Shown one piece after another: positions 42,992 through 50,012 of a DNA stretch of 64,000 nt; positions within the stretch are counted from its first letter, which is position 1, and every line of letters starts with the position of its first letter. The stretch is from CAZVVT01 sp964630595 (GTDB lineage Bacteria > Chlamydiota > Chlamydiia > Chlamydiales > VFKH01): assembly GCA_964630595.1 (NCBI GenBank), contig CAZVVT010000002.1, positions 124,001 to 188,000 on the forward strand, in the 5' to 3' direction. A program made the position numbers and the translations under genes. The notes under the pieces are model-generated. The model did no database searches, was not told where the DNA came from, and was given only the letters and a program-made list of their open reading frames with translations.

Positions 42992-43881
42992 TCGTTCTTC
43001 TCTACGCTCTTTTAGCCTCCACCTTCATCTTCGCTAAGAATGCCGTAGACTACGCCAACCCCTTCTTCATTATCGCCTTTCGCATGACGCTAGCGGGTCT
43101 GCTTCTCCTCGGCTACCTCCTTCTCTTCAAGCGCAAATCTTTTAAAATTCACCGCGGTGATTGGTGGATCTTTTCCAGAGTGGCCTTCTTTCACATCTAC
43201 ATCGCCTTCCTTGCCGAATTCTGGTCGCTGCAATATCTGACCTCATCGAAAGCCAACCTGATCTACACACTGACCCCCTTCATCGCCGCCTTCCTCTCCT
43301 ACTTCCTACTCAAAGAGCGCCTCTCGCCGCGCAAATGGCTCGGAGTTGCCATTGGAATCCTTGGCATGTGCCCCATCTTTGCTCTGCAAAATGCCGGCGT
43401 AGACATCTCCAACGAGCTGCTCTCCGTATCCGTTCCGCAGTTTGTTTTGCTCATTGCCGTTGTCTCTGCCTCCTACGCCTGGTTTGACATCAAAAAGCTG
43501 ATGGCGAAGAACTACTCTCTGATCTTGATCAACGGTTTTGCCATGCTCGCTGGAGGCATCGGCGCAGCCATCACCTACCTGATTGTGAAAGAGCCCGGCG
43601 TACCTGCTACGACCAATTTCTGGGGCTTCTTTGAAAACGTCGCCGCCCTGATCATCCTTTCCAACGTCATTTTCTATAACCTCTACGGCTGGCTGCTCAA
43701 GCGCTACACATTGACCTTCCTGACCTTCTGCGGCTTCCTCTCCCCTCTCTTCGGAGTCTTCTTCGGTTGGCTCTTCCGCGGCGAGGCGATCTTGTGGCAA
43801 CACTGGGTCTCTTTGGGTATGATCACGGTTGCGCTCTTCATCTTCTACCGCGAAGAATTGAAGGCTCGCGTGCTTGCATGA
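42982..43881 (+). CDS. DMT-superfamily (EamA) permease
   Basis: A 299-aa integral membrane protein with about ten hydrophobic helices and two EamA repeats. Seen: the first repeat starts at residue 1 with a signal-like hydrophobic stretch, FRMTLAGLLLLGYLL, and a second repeat beginning near residue 150. It overlaps the GT4 gene by 10 bp and couples to GT2 by ATGA. EamA proteins move small metabolites or lipid-linked sugars (compare ArnE/ArnF). A role in exporting a glycan precursor is plausible but not proven. Confidence 0.87.
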   Translation: MFVIVLLYALLASTFIFAKNAVDYANPFFIIAFRMTLAGLLLLGYLLLFKRKSFKIHRGDWWIFSRVAFFHIYIAFLAEFWSLQYLTSSKANLIYTLTPFIAAFLSYFLLKERLSPRKWLGVAIGILGMCPIFALQNAGVDISNELLSVSVPQFVLLIAVVSASYAWFDIKKLMAKNYSLILINGFAMLAGGIGAAITYLIVKEPGVPATTNFWGFFENVAALIILSNVIFYNLYGWLLKRYTLTFLTFCGFLSPLFGVFFGWLFRGEAILWQHWVSLGMITVALFIFYREELKARVLA

Positions 43882-44771
43882 TCTCTGCTCTTCTTGCCAA
43901 CTACAACCACGCACCATTTCTCCCCAGAGCGCTGAAAGCGCTGTGTGAGCAGACCCATCCCCCTCTTGAGGTCATCGTAGTCGACGACGCCTCAACGGAT
44001 AATAGCGTTGAGGTCATTCAGGAGATGCAAAAGCGCTACCCCATCATCCGCTTGTTTGTGAATGAAAAGCAAAGCGGCGCTAACTTCACCTTCAATCGCG
44101 CCCTGCAGAACGCACGGGGGCAGTGGCTTGCCTACTGCGGCGCGGATGACATGGTGCTACCTACTTTTTTTGAAAAGGCAATGTCTGCTTTGCGTCTTCA
44201 TCCCACTGCCGGCATCTTTATGAGCCTGTACTGCACCTATAGCGATGATCACCCCACGCAGCGCTGCACTTTCTCTTACCGTCGTCTTAAACATGCCGCT
44301 CTCTTTGGCCCTGAAGAGATTCCTGACCTCATTCGCCAAGAAAGCTTTTGGATTCCGGGCAACACCACGATCGTCAAACGTTCAGCCGCGCTCGCCGCCG
44401 GTGGCTACCGCGAGGAGCTGGGCATGCTCAGTGATTGGTATATGCTCATCGCCATCGCCCTTCGCCACGGCCTCTACTTTCTCCCCGAAGTACTCACTCT
44501 TTATCGCATCACCCCGACCAGCTTTTCCTACCAAGCAAGAAAAGCGGCTCTCTTCCCCGCCCTCATGAAGATTCTTGAAGGCCCCGACTCCAAAGACATC
44601 TACTCTAGCCTCCTTAAATCCTCTGCTCTCAGCCAACAAGGCCGCCAGATCCTCCCCTTCTTTCTCAAAACGCCCCGCTATTGGCCCCACGCCGCCCGCT
44701 TCGCCCTCCACTTCACCATGCGCAAACTCCTGCGCCGCACGAAGTTAGAGCATCGCCTCGCGAACACTTAA
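43878..44771 (+). CDS. Glycosyltransferase family 2, second copy
   Basis: A 297-aa GT2 protein. Seen: ISALLANYNHAPFLPRALKAL, VIVVDDASTDNS, a donor-site-like YCGADDMVL, and a later block WIPGNTTIVKRSAAL followed by GMLSDWYMLIAIAL. Start 43878 overlaps the DMT gene stop (ATGA). Same length as 1249-2142. Its 3' end overlaps the convergent alkD-like gene by 27 bp. Confidence 0.9.
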   Translation: MISALLANYNHAPFLPRALKALCEQTHPPLEVIVVDDASTDNSVEVIQEMQKRYPIIRLFVNEKQSGANFTFNRALQNARGQWLAYCGADDMVLPTFFEKAMSALRLHPTAGIFMSLYCTYSDDHPTQRCTFSYRRLKHAALFGPEEIPDLIRQESFWIPGNTTIVKRSAALAAGGYREELGMLSDWYMLIAIALRHGLYFLPEVLTLYRITPTSFSYQARKAALFPALMKILEGPDSKDIYSSLLKSSALSQQGRQILPFFLKTPRYWPHAARFALHFTMRKLLRRTKLEHRLANT

Positions 44772-45401
44772 AGGGCTCAAGCGGTGGCCGTGCTCTTGCA
44801 GAAAGTTCTTGGTCACGAATGAGTTGCTTTTGCTGCGTTGACGAAGGGCCCAGCCGATCGCTTTGCGAATAAAAAAATCTTTTTCATTGGCCTGTGCCAG
44901 AATGTACCGGAAGAGGCGCGCATCGTCGCTTTTGTCCTTCCAGTAGAGCTGCGCAATCAGAGCGGAGCGACGCACCCAAAGATCTTTGTCCTCAATCCAG
45001 CGATCCAGTTCTTCCACACATGAAGGATGCGTTAATATAAGTTGTCCTACATGGCGAGAGGCAAGAAGGTCAACGGTGTCCCACCACGATTTGGTTTGGA
45101 TAAGCTTTTTGAGGAAGAAAAGATCTTTCTCTAAGAGCAGTGACTGCCACTTCTGCAACAAGTCAATGGCTGCATAGCCATACTCTCGCTCTTTGAGCGC
45201 AAAGAGCTCCTGGACTGCAGCGAGAAGCTCTTTCCTTCCAGGCTGCCAGACGCGAAAAAGGGGCTTCTGCAGCTGATTGCGCAGGGGTTTAGGCAGCCCC
45301 AGAAAGGGGAATTGGTCCCGCATATAGCGCGCCTGCTTGCGGGCGATCTCTTTGTTAGCCTCTTTACGAAAGGCTTTTTTCATTTCACCGATCAAATCCA
45401 T
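44745..45401 (-). CDS. DNA alkylation repair protein (AlkD-like)
   Basis: A 218-aa all-helical HEAT-like protein. Seen: YMRDQFPFLGLPKPLRNQL at the N-terminus, TKSWWDTVDLLASRHVG with the conserved Trp-Asp, LWVRRSALIAQL and FFIRKAIGWALRQRSK, all typical of the AlkD DNA glycosylase family that removes bulky alkylated purines. Start ATG 45401 has a GAGAG sequence just upstream; the ORF extends to 45458 without support. It is unrelated to polysaccharide synthesis and is the only gene of its unit. Confidence 0.85.
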   Translation of the reverse strand: MDLIGEMKKAFRKEANKEIARKQARYMRDQFPFLGLPKPLRNQLQKPLFRVWQPGRKELLAAVQELFALKEREYGYAAIDLLQKWQSLLLEKDLFFLKKLIQTKSWWDTVDLLASRHVGQLILTHPSCVEELDRWIEDKDLWVRRSALIAQLYWKDKSDDARLFRYILAQANEKDFFIRKAIGWALRQRSKSNSFVTKNFLQEHGHRLSPLSVREAML

Positions 45402-45435
45402 CGCAAACTCTCGTTCAATAGGGTAATCTAAGGGC

Positions 45436-46602
45436 GTGTTTTTCCGCCGCCTTCTCACAGCGACCGAATTTTTTCTCTGCCCCTTTCTGGCAGCCTATTT
45501 CTATTGGCTTTGGTGGCCTATAGCATACATATGTAAACGGCGCGGCATCCGCTTTATCGTGAATATCCAACCCGGCGCCGGTCACGTCCTCTGCGAAATC
45601 GACTATTTCGCTCGCCTGCCGAAAGACCCTCAGCTTTCCTACGTCTGGGTCTGCAAAAAACATCCCCTTTTTGTGACCTGCTGTCAGCTTTTCGGATCTC
45701 TTTTTTCCAAAGCGATCTGCAATACCTATCTCTATCTCCTGCTATTGCCAATGCTCGCGCATTATAAGGATCTTACCATCGATGTGGGTGTCTCTCGTTG
45801 GAAGATGCAGCTCTCAGGCCGTCCTCGCTTTCAACGCGGATACTTTTTTCTCCTTCCCAAGCACCAAAGTTTAGCCAACATCTGCACCTACTATAAACTG
45901 CGGCAAGAGCGGCCCGGCTTTCCTCTTGCTACCCACATTCCCGAAACAGCGGCGCTCGATGAGTTTATCGGTGAAGACCCCATTGCCCTCATTCACCTGC
46001 GCAGTGAGCGCATCAATGCAACCGCTGCTCCCACCGATCCAACAACTTTACTGCCCACCATTGCCTATTTGAAAAATTTGGGATATCGCTCCGTCTTTAT
46101 CGGCCGCGAAGAGATGCCTGCTTGTTTTAAAGAGGCGGGCGTGCTCAACTACGCACAATCTCCTCATACCTCTTTTCTGCATGATTTAGTTCTAGCCAAA
46201 CGCGCACAGCTCGCCATCTATTCTAGTTCAGGCGTAGGGTTCTTAAGCGATATCCAAGGAAAGCCCTACATCTGGATGAACTCCTGGCACCTGCCGATCA
46301 CAAAACCCTCTCCTCATTGCATCTCTCTTCCCTGCCTAGTGGAAGGGCTTACCTTCCGCGAGCAATTTGCTCTCTACAAAAATCTGCCCGATCTCGACGG
46401 TGAGCGCTTTCCCATTGATCGCTATCGCCCTCGTAACGCCACCAGCGACGAAATTCTTGAAGCGACAAAAGAGCTGCTATCCCCCTTTCCTCCCACTCCA
46501 TTGCAACAACAGTTTCGTTGTCTTGATCCCAGCTCTCCTATCTACTGGGCCCAGTCGCAGGTCAGCCACCACTTCTTAGAAAAGCATAAGGAGCGGTTTT
46601 GA
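45436..46602 (+). CDS. Putative glycosyltransferase, distant TIGR04372-like
   Basis: A 388-aa protein. Seen: a hydrophobic N-terminus (about 10-30), IVNIQPGAGHVLCEIDYFARL matching in position the REDFG/HYARLW region of the three paralogues, ALIHLRSERINA, LGYRSVFIGREE, a block NYAQSPHTSFLHDLVLAKR (compare DYARS...ENDLALF) and IYSSSGVGFLSDIQGKPYIWMN. It seems a remote member of the same fold. Start is GTG 45436 with AGGG close upstream. It is coupled to the next gene (TTGA) and diverges from the alkD-like gene. Confidence 0.6.
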   Translation: MFFRRLLTATEFFLCPFLAAYFYWLWWPIAYICKRRGIRFIVNIQPGAGHVLCEIDYFARLPKDPQLSYVWVCKKHPLFVTCCQLFGSLFSKAICNTYLYLLLLPMLAHYKDLTIDVGVSRWKMQLSGRPRFQRGYFFLLPKHQSLANICTYYKLRQERPGFPLATHIPETAALDEFIGEDPIALIHLRSERINATAAPTDPTTLLPTIAYLKNLGYRSVFIGREEMPACFKEAGVLNYAQSPHTSFLHDLVLAKRAQLAIYSSSGVGFLSDIQGKPYIWMNSWHLPITKPSPHCISLPCLVEGLTFREQFALYKNLPDLDGERFPIDRYRPRNATSDEILEATKELLSPFPPTPLQQQFRCLDPSSPIYWAQSQVSHHFLEKHKERF

Positions 46603-47951
46603 AGAACTTTACGGTAGTCCGCCTTTCTCCCAGCTCTCCTTACGAAGAGGTGTTCGCCCATTTTTACCAAGAGCACAACCTCGACGCTCTGCCCTATGAA
46701 GAGGCTGTTTTTACTTATGGGAGGCTCGGTCTTCTTGTTCCCGGGAGCTGGAGCCGCTCCATGACCCAATTGGGCAACTGCTCCATCGATATCATTCCCG
46801 ACTGCCTTCCTTTGCAACGCAAATGGGCAGAAGAAAATGGCGTCGATGTAGATTTTTCCAAACCAGGCTGGCAAATCCCCCTCTTCTTTCAACAGCTCGA
46901 AAAGATCCGGCCCGACGTGCTCTTTCTCTATGCAGGGGGGTGGTGGTTTTTGCCCGACACCCTACGTAAAGAGCTCAAATCGCGCTTTCCCTTTTTAAAA
47001 GTGGTCTCTGGTTTTTGGAGCGACACCTTTGCCACCGGCGAGGACTATACGAAATTTGCCGGCATCGATCTCCTTTTCTGCGGCTATGAATACATCGTGC
47101 AAGATGCCCAAAAAGCAGGCATCCGTGCTGTACAGCATGGCAGCTGCTTCGACCCTCTCATCAGCGAAACTCTCGCTCATGAACCCACAACCCCTACCCA
47201 TGATTTCATCTTTGCCGGCAGCTCAGGCTACGGCTTCGTCAACCACCAAAACCGCTACCACGCCTTGCGCGAACTAGTGGAAAAAACGGGCATCAAAATC
47301 TGGTGTTACGAGCCGGAGCAGAAACACTACCCCGTACGCTACGCCATCCGCAACGCCCTCACCAACTCTCTGGCCCTACTTCCCCAAGCCACCCTCGACC
47401 ATCTCTTTACCGCTCTCAGCCTTCCCCAAAAATCTACTCGCGCCCTCGACTCCCTCGTCAATGCCTTCATCGGCAACGGCCGCAGCAACCGCCTCTTCCG
47501 CCTCATCGAAGAGGCGCGCAAACCACGCTCCGAGCGCTACCAAACCTGGGACATCTCCCTTAAACCCCTCTCTACTCTCTATCCCCAGAACTGCTTTAGA
47601 CCTAAGTTTGCCCTCGACTACTTCCGCCTGATCCGCGACTCTCGCCTCATCTTCAACCGCCATACCGACGAAGACAACCACGCCGGTAACATCCGCATGT
47701 TTGAAGTCACCGGCATAGGCTCCTGCCTCCTCAGCGACAAACCCGAAGAATCCAAAAAACTTTTTGATATCGATAGCGAAATCGTTACCTACTCCTCCAT
47801 CGATGAGTGCATCGAAAAAGCCCGCACCCTTCTCTCCAACGAACCCCTACGCGCTCAAATTGCCGCCAAAGGTCGTGCCCGCACTCTCAAAGATCACACC
47901 GTCATGAACCGCTGCCAAGCCATCCACCACGATCTCCAGCCATTTCTCTAA
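46599..47951 (+). CDS. CgeB-like glycosyltransferase
   Basis: A 450-aa protein with a GT-B-like C-terminal domain. Seen: RPDVLFLYAGGWWFLPD near residue 105, DLLFCGYEYIVQDAQKAGI, SRLIFNRHTDEDNHAGNIRMFEVTGIGSCLLSD with the DE...N.R.FE...G pattern of CgeB-type transferases (cut by me into two parts here), and SSIDECIEKARTLL. Start TTG 46599 overlaps the previous stop as TTGA, with AGGAG 5 bases upstream, so a TTG start is well supported. Its last 50 bases are repeated downstream at 48656-48705. Confidence 0.78.
   Translation: MKNFTVVRLSPSSPYEEVFAHFYQEHNLDALPYEEAVFTYGRLGLLVPGSWSRSMTQLGNCSIDIIPDCLPLQRKWAEENGVDVDFSKPGWQIPLFFQQLEKIRPDVLFLYAGGWWFLPDTLRKELKSRFPFLKVVSGFWSDTFATGEDYTKFAGIDLLFCGYEYIVQDAQKAGIRAVQHGSCFDPLISETLAHEPTTPTHDFIFAGSSGYGFVNHQNRYHALRELVEKTGIKIWCYEPEQKHYPVRYAIRNALTNSLALLPQATLDHLFTALSLPQKSTRALDSLVNAFIGNGRSNRLFRLIEEARKPRSERYQTWDISLKPLSTLYPQNCFRPKFALDYFRLIRDSRLIFNRHTDEDNHAGNIRMFEVTGIGSCLLSDKPEESKKLFDIDSEIVTYSSIDECIEKARTLLSNEPLRAQIAAKGRARTLKDHTVMNRCQAIHHDLQPFL
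47898..47947 (+). repeat. Direct repeat, upstream copy (3' end of glycosyltransferase gene)
   Basis: A 50-base run beginning ACCGTCATGAACCGC is identical to one starting at 48656, and similarity continues for a few bases through the stop codon (CTAATG against TTAAT). Here it forms the natural end of the CgeB-like gene. The repeat brackets a segment of about 0.75 kb that holds the nucleotidyltransferase gene and MITE-like copy B. Confidence 0.9.
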
Positions 47952-47954
47952 TGA

Positions 47955-48431
47955 TCAAAAGAGAATTCGAGTCCTTTGCTTTGTAGATGATGTATCTCTG
48001 TAGCTTGGATCAATGGGCATGATAAAAGCGTGCGAATCGAATAATTCGGGCTCATCCCCTCCTCTTGGAACAACAGCAATCGCTTTGTACAAGGCCCGCT
48101 CTTGCTTTGTGGAATGGCTCACCCAATTTTTATAGGCATCCCAGCCCGCTATTGCACATAAGGGAGCCGCGGCGATTTTTTCCAAAGCCTGATAGTTCAT
48201 AGGATTAGCATCGTCTTGCCAAAGAAAAGTGGTTTTTTGCTCCGGCAATCCCCTCTTTAAAAGCTCCAACCTTTGCTCTAAAGGATGTGTGTACGTTTTG
48301 TAACTATGGTTGTTAACAACGATCAAAAGATCATTGCAGATGGACAGATCCGAAAAAGCTTGGATAATGGCTCGATGAGCCTCCGTAGGAGGATCAAAGG
48401 CCCCCCAAAAAACACCCGTCATCTTCTTCAT
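47955..48431 (-). CDS. NadD/CTP-transferase-like nucleotidyltransferase
   Basis: A 158-aa protein of the nucleotidyltransferase HIGH superfamily. Seen: GVFWGAFDPPTEAHRAII (the xFDPPTxxH motif of NadD-like enzymes), HPLEQRLELLKRGLP, and a C-terminal TSSTKQRTR corresponding to the ISSTxxR motif. It is shorter than NadD (about 200 aa). ATG 48431 lies one base from the edge of the MITE-like copy B, so its own promoter and ribosome site are not visible. It may be 5'-truncated or driven from inside the element. Substrate unknown; NMN or nicotinate mononucleotide is only one option. Confidence 0.72.
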   Translation of the reverse strand: MKKMTGVFWGAFDPPTEAHRAIIQAFSDLSICNDLLIVVNNHSYKTYTHPLEQRLELLKRGLPEQKTTFLWQDDANPMNYQALEKIAAAPLCAIAGWDAYKNWVSHSTKQERALYKAIAVVPRGGDEPELFDSHAFIMPIDPSYRDTSSTKQRTRILF

Positions 48432-48432
48432 T

Positions 48433-48608
48433 TATACACAAACAGCCTCAATAATTGGTTTCTGCCGGCGTCGGCAAGCTCTGCATTTCAACTAAGCCTC
48501 CATCGCTCAACTTGAATAAGTTGAGCTGCTTTTAGCGCCAACTTCGTTTGGCTGAAATGCAGAGCGCCTCCTTGGCATATTCCCAATTCTTGAAGTTGTT
48601 TGTGTATA
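48433..48608. repeat. MITE-like nested palindromic element, copy B (inverted)
   Basis: A 176-bp element, the reverse-orientation copy of 15195-15368. Same ends (TATACACAAACA on each side), the inner arms CTCTGCATTTCAACT and GGCTGAAATGCAGAG, and a central GCTCAACTT/AAGTTGAGC hairpin. Relative to copy A the 4-base central loop reads inverted (GAAT against ATTC). Copies differ at roughly a dozen positions. It touches the start codon of the nucleotidyltransferase gene on its left and the mosaic scar on its right. Confidence 0.85.
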
Positions 48609-48624
48609 GCTGCCCTTGTCACCC

Positions 48625-48714
48625 AATAAAAAAGCCCCAGCGGTTCGAAAACCCTACCGTCATGAACCGCTGCCAAGCCATCCACCACGATCTCCAGCCA
48701 TTTCTTTAATCAAA
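48625..48714. repeat. Mosaic scar: half tRNA terminator joined to duplicated gene end
   Basis: Bases 48625-48653 copy 49688-49717 (one A fewer): the poly-A tract and left arm of the tRNA-Ile terminator, ending GCGGTTCGAAAACC. They are joined directly to 48656-48705, an exact 50-base copy of the end of the CgeB-like glycosyltransferase gene (47898-47947). Neither part is functional here: the hairpin lacks its right arm and the gene piece has no coding start. It records a rearrangement between these sites. Confidence 0.85.
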
Positions 48715-48753
48715 AACCTCCGAGTTCTCTTCGACCTGTCGCTTTGGTAAGCA

Positions 48754-49593
48754 TTATTCTGTGATCAAGACGATTCTGCTCAAGTTGGGCATACAACGCT
48801 TAACCATTCCGCACATTCCTTCGATATATGCGTATCGAGCTTCCTGTGTGGCTAAGCGCTTCGCATCTAAATCTCTTCTTAATGTGGGTATTCGTGGATT
48901 ATTCTCACCCGGCAAGATGATTGATACTTCTCTCCGAAAACGTTGATAAACCTCACGTTCTTCCGCGATAGATTTTTCCAGCGCTACAGAATATTTATTG
49001 AAGCTGTCATGGGTAAGGTCCGGAACACCATCGATTTTTCGATATGCTTTTTCAGCCATCTCCAATAGATCAGCAGACGACGCAGCACATTCAAGTAGTG
49101 CAGCCTTGTTGTTCTTGTTTAAGAACTCAATTGCTTCTTCTAGGGGTGTTTTTTCATACAATCTAGCCTCAGAAAGATCGATCGCATCATCTTTATGAAG
49201 ACCTAATAGGTATCCTGCAATTCCTGTAGTAGGAAGGAGAACAGTCATAGTTATGACTACTATTAAAGCGGCTCCAAGGCCCGTAAAACCTAACCCAAAC
49301 CCAAGCCCAATCATGAGAATTGCAATTGCTAACGCCAATAAAACAAACTTAACTTTATTAATAGATAAGAGACCGTTATACTTCGCGTCTGTTCGAGCAA
49401 CAAGGACTGTATATTGTTGGTCACCAAATTGTACTGAGCGCTTCTGAGCAATATAACGCGTCTGATCTGCTTGAACAATAGCGCGCCCAAAAACGGAACC
49501 CGCCTCAATAACATCAGATCTATAGGCTCTAGCTCTCAGTACGCCCCTTAAATCTGGACTGTCAAAACCTTCTGATACAGCAGCTGCTGCCAT
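48754..49593 (-). CDS. Putative inclusion-membrane (Inc-like) protein
   Basis: A 279-aa protein I do not recognise by sequence. Seen: a bilobed hydrophobic domain of two adjacent transmembrane helices, about residues 82-104 and 106-131, separated by a tight turn with Gly; both flanks are soluble and the C-terminal half is helical and charged. That layout is the hallmark of Inc proteins that chlamydiae insert in the host-derived inclusion membrane by type III secretion. There is no cleavable signal peptide. ATG 49593 has a strong AAGGAGA ribosome site. Inc assignment is inference from topology alone. Confidence 0.6.
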   Translation of the reverse strand: MAAAAVSEGFDSPDLRGVLRARAYRSDVIEAGSVFGRAIVQADQTRYIAQKRSVQFGDQQYTVLVARTDAKYNGLLSINKVKFVLLALAIAILMIGLGFGLGFTGLGAALIVVITMTVLLPTTGIAGYLLGLHKDDAIDLSEARLYEKTPLEEAIEFLNKNNKAALLECAASSADLLEMAEKAYRKIDGVPDLTHDSFNKYSVALEKSIAEEREVYQRFRREVSIILPGENNPRIPTLRRDLDAKRLATQEARYAYIEGMCGMVKRCMPNLSRIVLITE

Positions 49594-49687
49594 AAAACTC
49601 TCCTTAGTTAAGGAGCTCTATTCTCTCATGAATTAGTTAAGATATAGTTAATAGTAATATCTTCTTGGTTTTTAAGCACTTACGACG

Positions 49688-49725
49688 AATAAAAAAAGCC
49701 CCAGCGGTTCGAAAACCACTGGGGC
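49688..49725 (-). terminator. Intrinsic terminator of the tRNA-Ala/tRNA-Ile transcript
   Basis: On the - strand a 12-bp stem with one mismatch (GCCCCAGTGGTT with AACCGCTGGGGC) is followed by seven U residues. It lies 9 bases past the 3' end of tRNA-Ile. Its left half (in + orientation) has been copied to 48625-48653. Confidence 0.92.
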
Positions 49726-49733
49726 GAAAAAAG

Positions 49734-49807
49734 TGCGGTCACCAAGATTTGAACTTGGGACCTCGACATTATCAGTGTCGCGCTCTAACCAACTGAGCTA
49801 TGACCGC
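49734..49807 (-). tRNA. tRNA-Ile (GAT)
   Basis: A 74-nt cloverleaf on the - strand: acceptor GCGGTCA/TGACCGC with discriminator A, D-arm GCTC/GAGC, anticodon stem CGACA/TGTCG with loop CTGATAA (anticodon GAT, isoleucine), and T-arm CCAAG/CTTGG with TTCAAAT. The CCA end is not encoded. Confidence 0.97.
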
Positions 49808-49844
49808 GCATATCGTGTAGAGCAATCCTCACCTGACATTGAAC

Positions 49845-49917
49845 TGGAGATTAGGAGACTCGAACTCCTGACCCTCTGAATGCAAATCAGATGCTCTACC
49901 AACTGAGCTAAATCCCC
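49845..49917 (-). tRNA. tRNA-Ala (TGC)
   Basis: A 73-nt cloverleaf on the - strand: acceptor GGGGATT/AATCTCC with one G-U pair and discriminator A, D-arm GCTC/GAGC, anticodon stem TCTGA/TCAGA with loop TTTGCAT (anticodon TGC, alanine), and T-arm with TTCGAGT. It lies 37 bp before tRNA-Ile in the same transcript. CCA is not encoded. In many bacteria these two tRNAs sit inside rRNA operons; here no rRNA is near. Confidence 0.97.
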
Positions 49918-50012
49918 AAACGAGTGGCTTATGTAACCACTTGCATTCCCCGTTTTTAGCGAGAGGAAGCCAATACGATATGTTAGATTCCAATTTTCCG
50001 ACAATCGATTTC

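Noticed and set aside
48488..48688. 66-codon - ORF covering most of MITE-like copy B
   Set aside because: The same peptide is readable in copy A (from 15217) because the DNA is repeated; no domain and no conserved frame through the palindromes.
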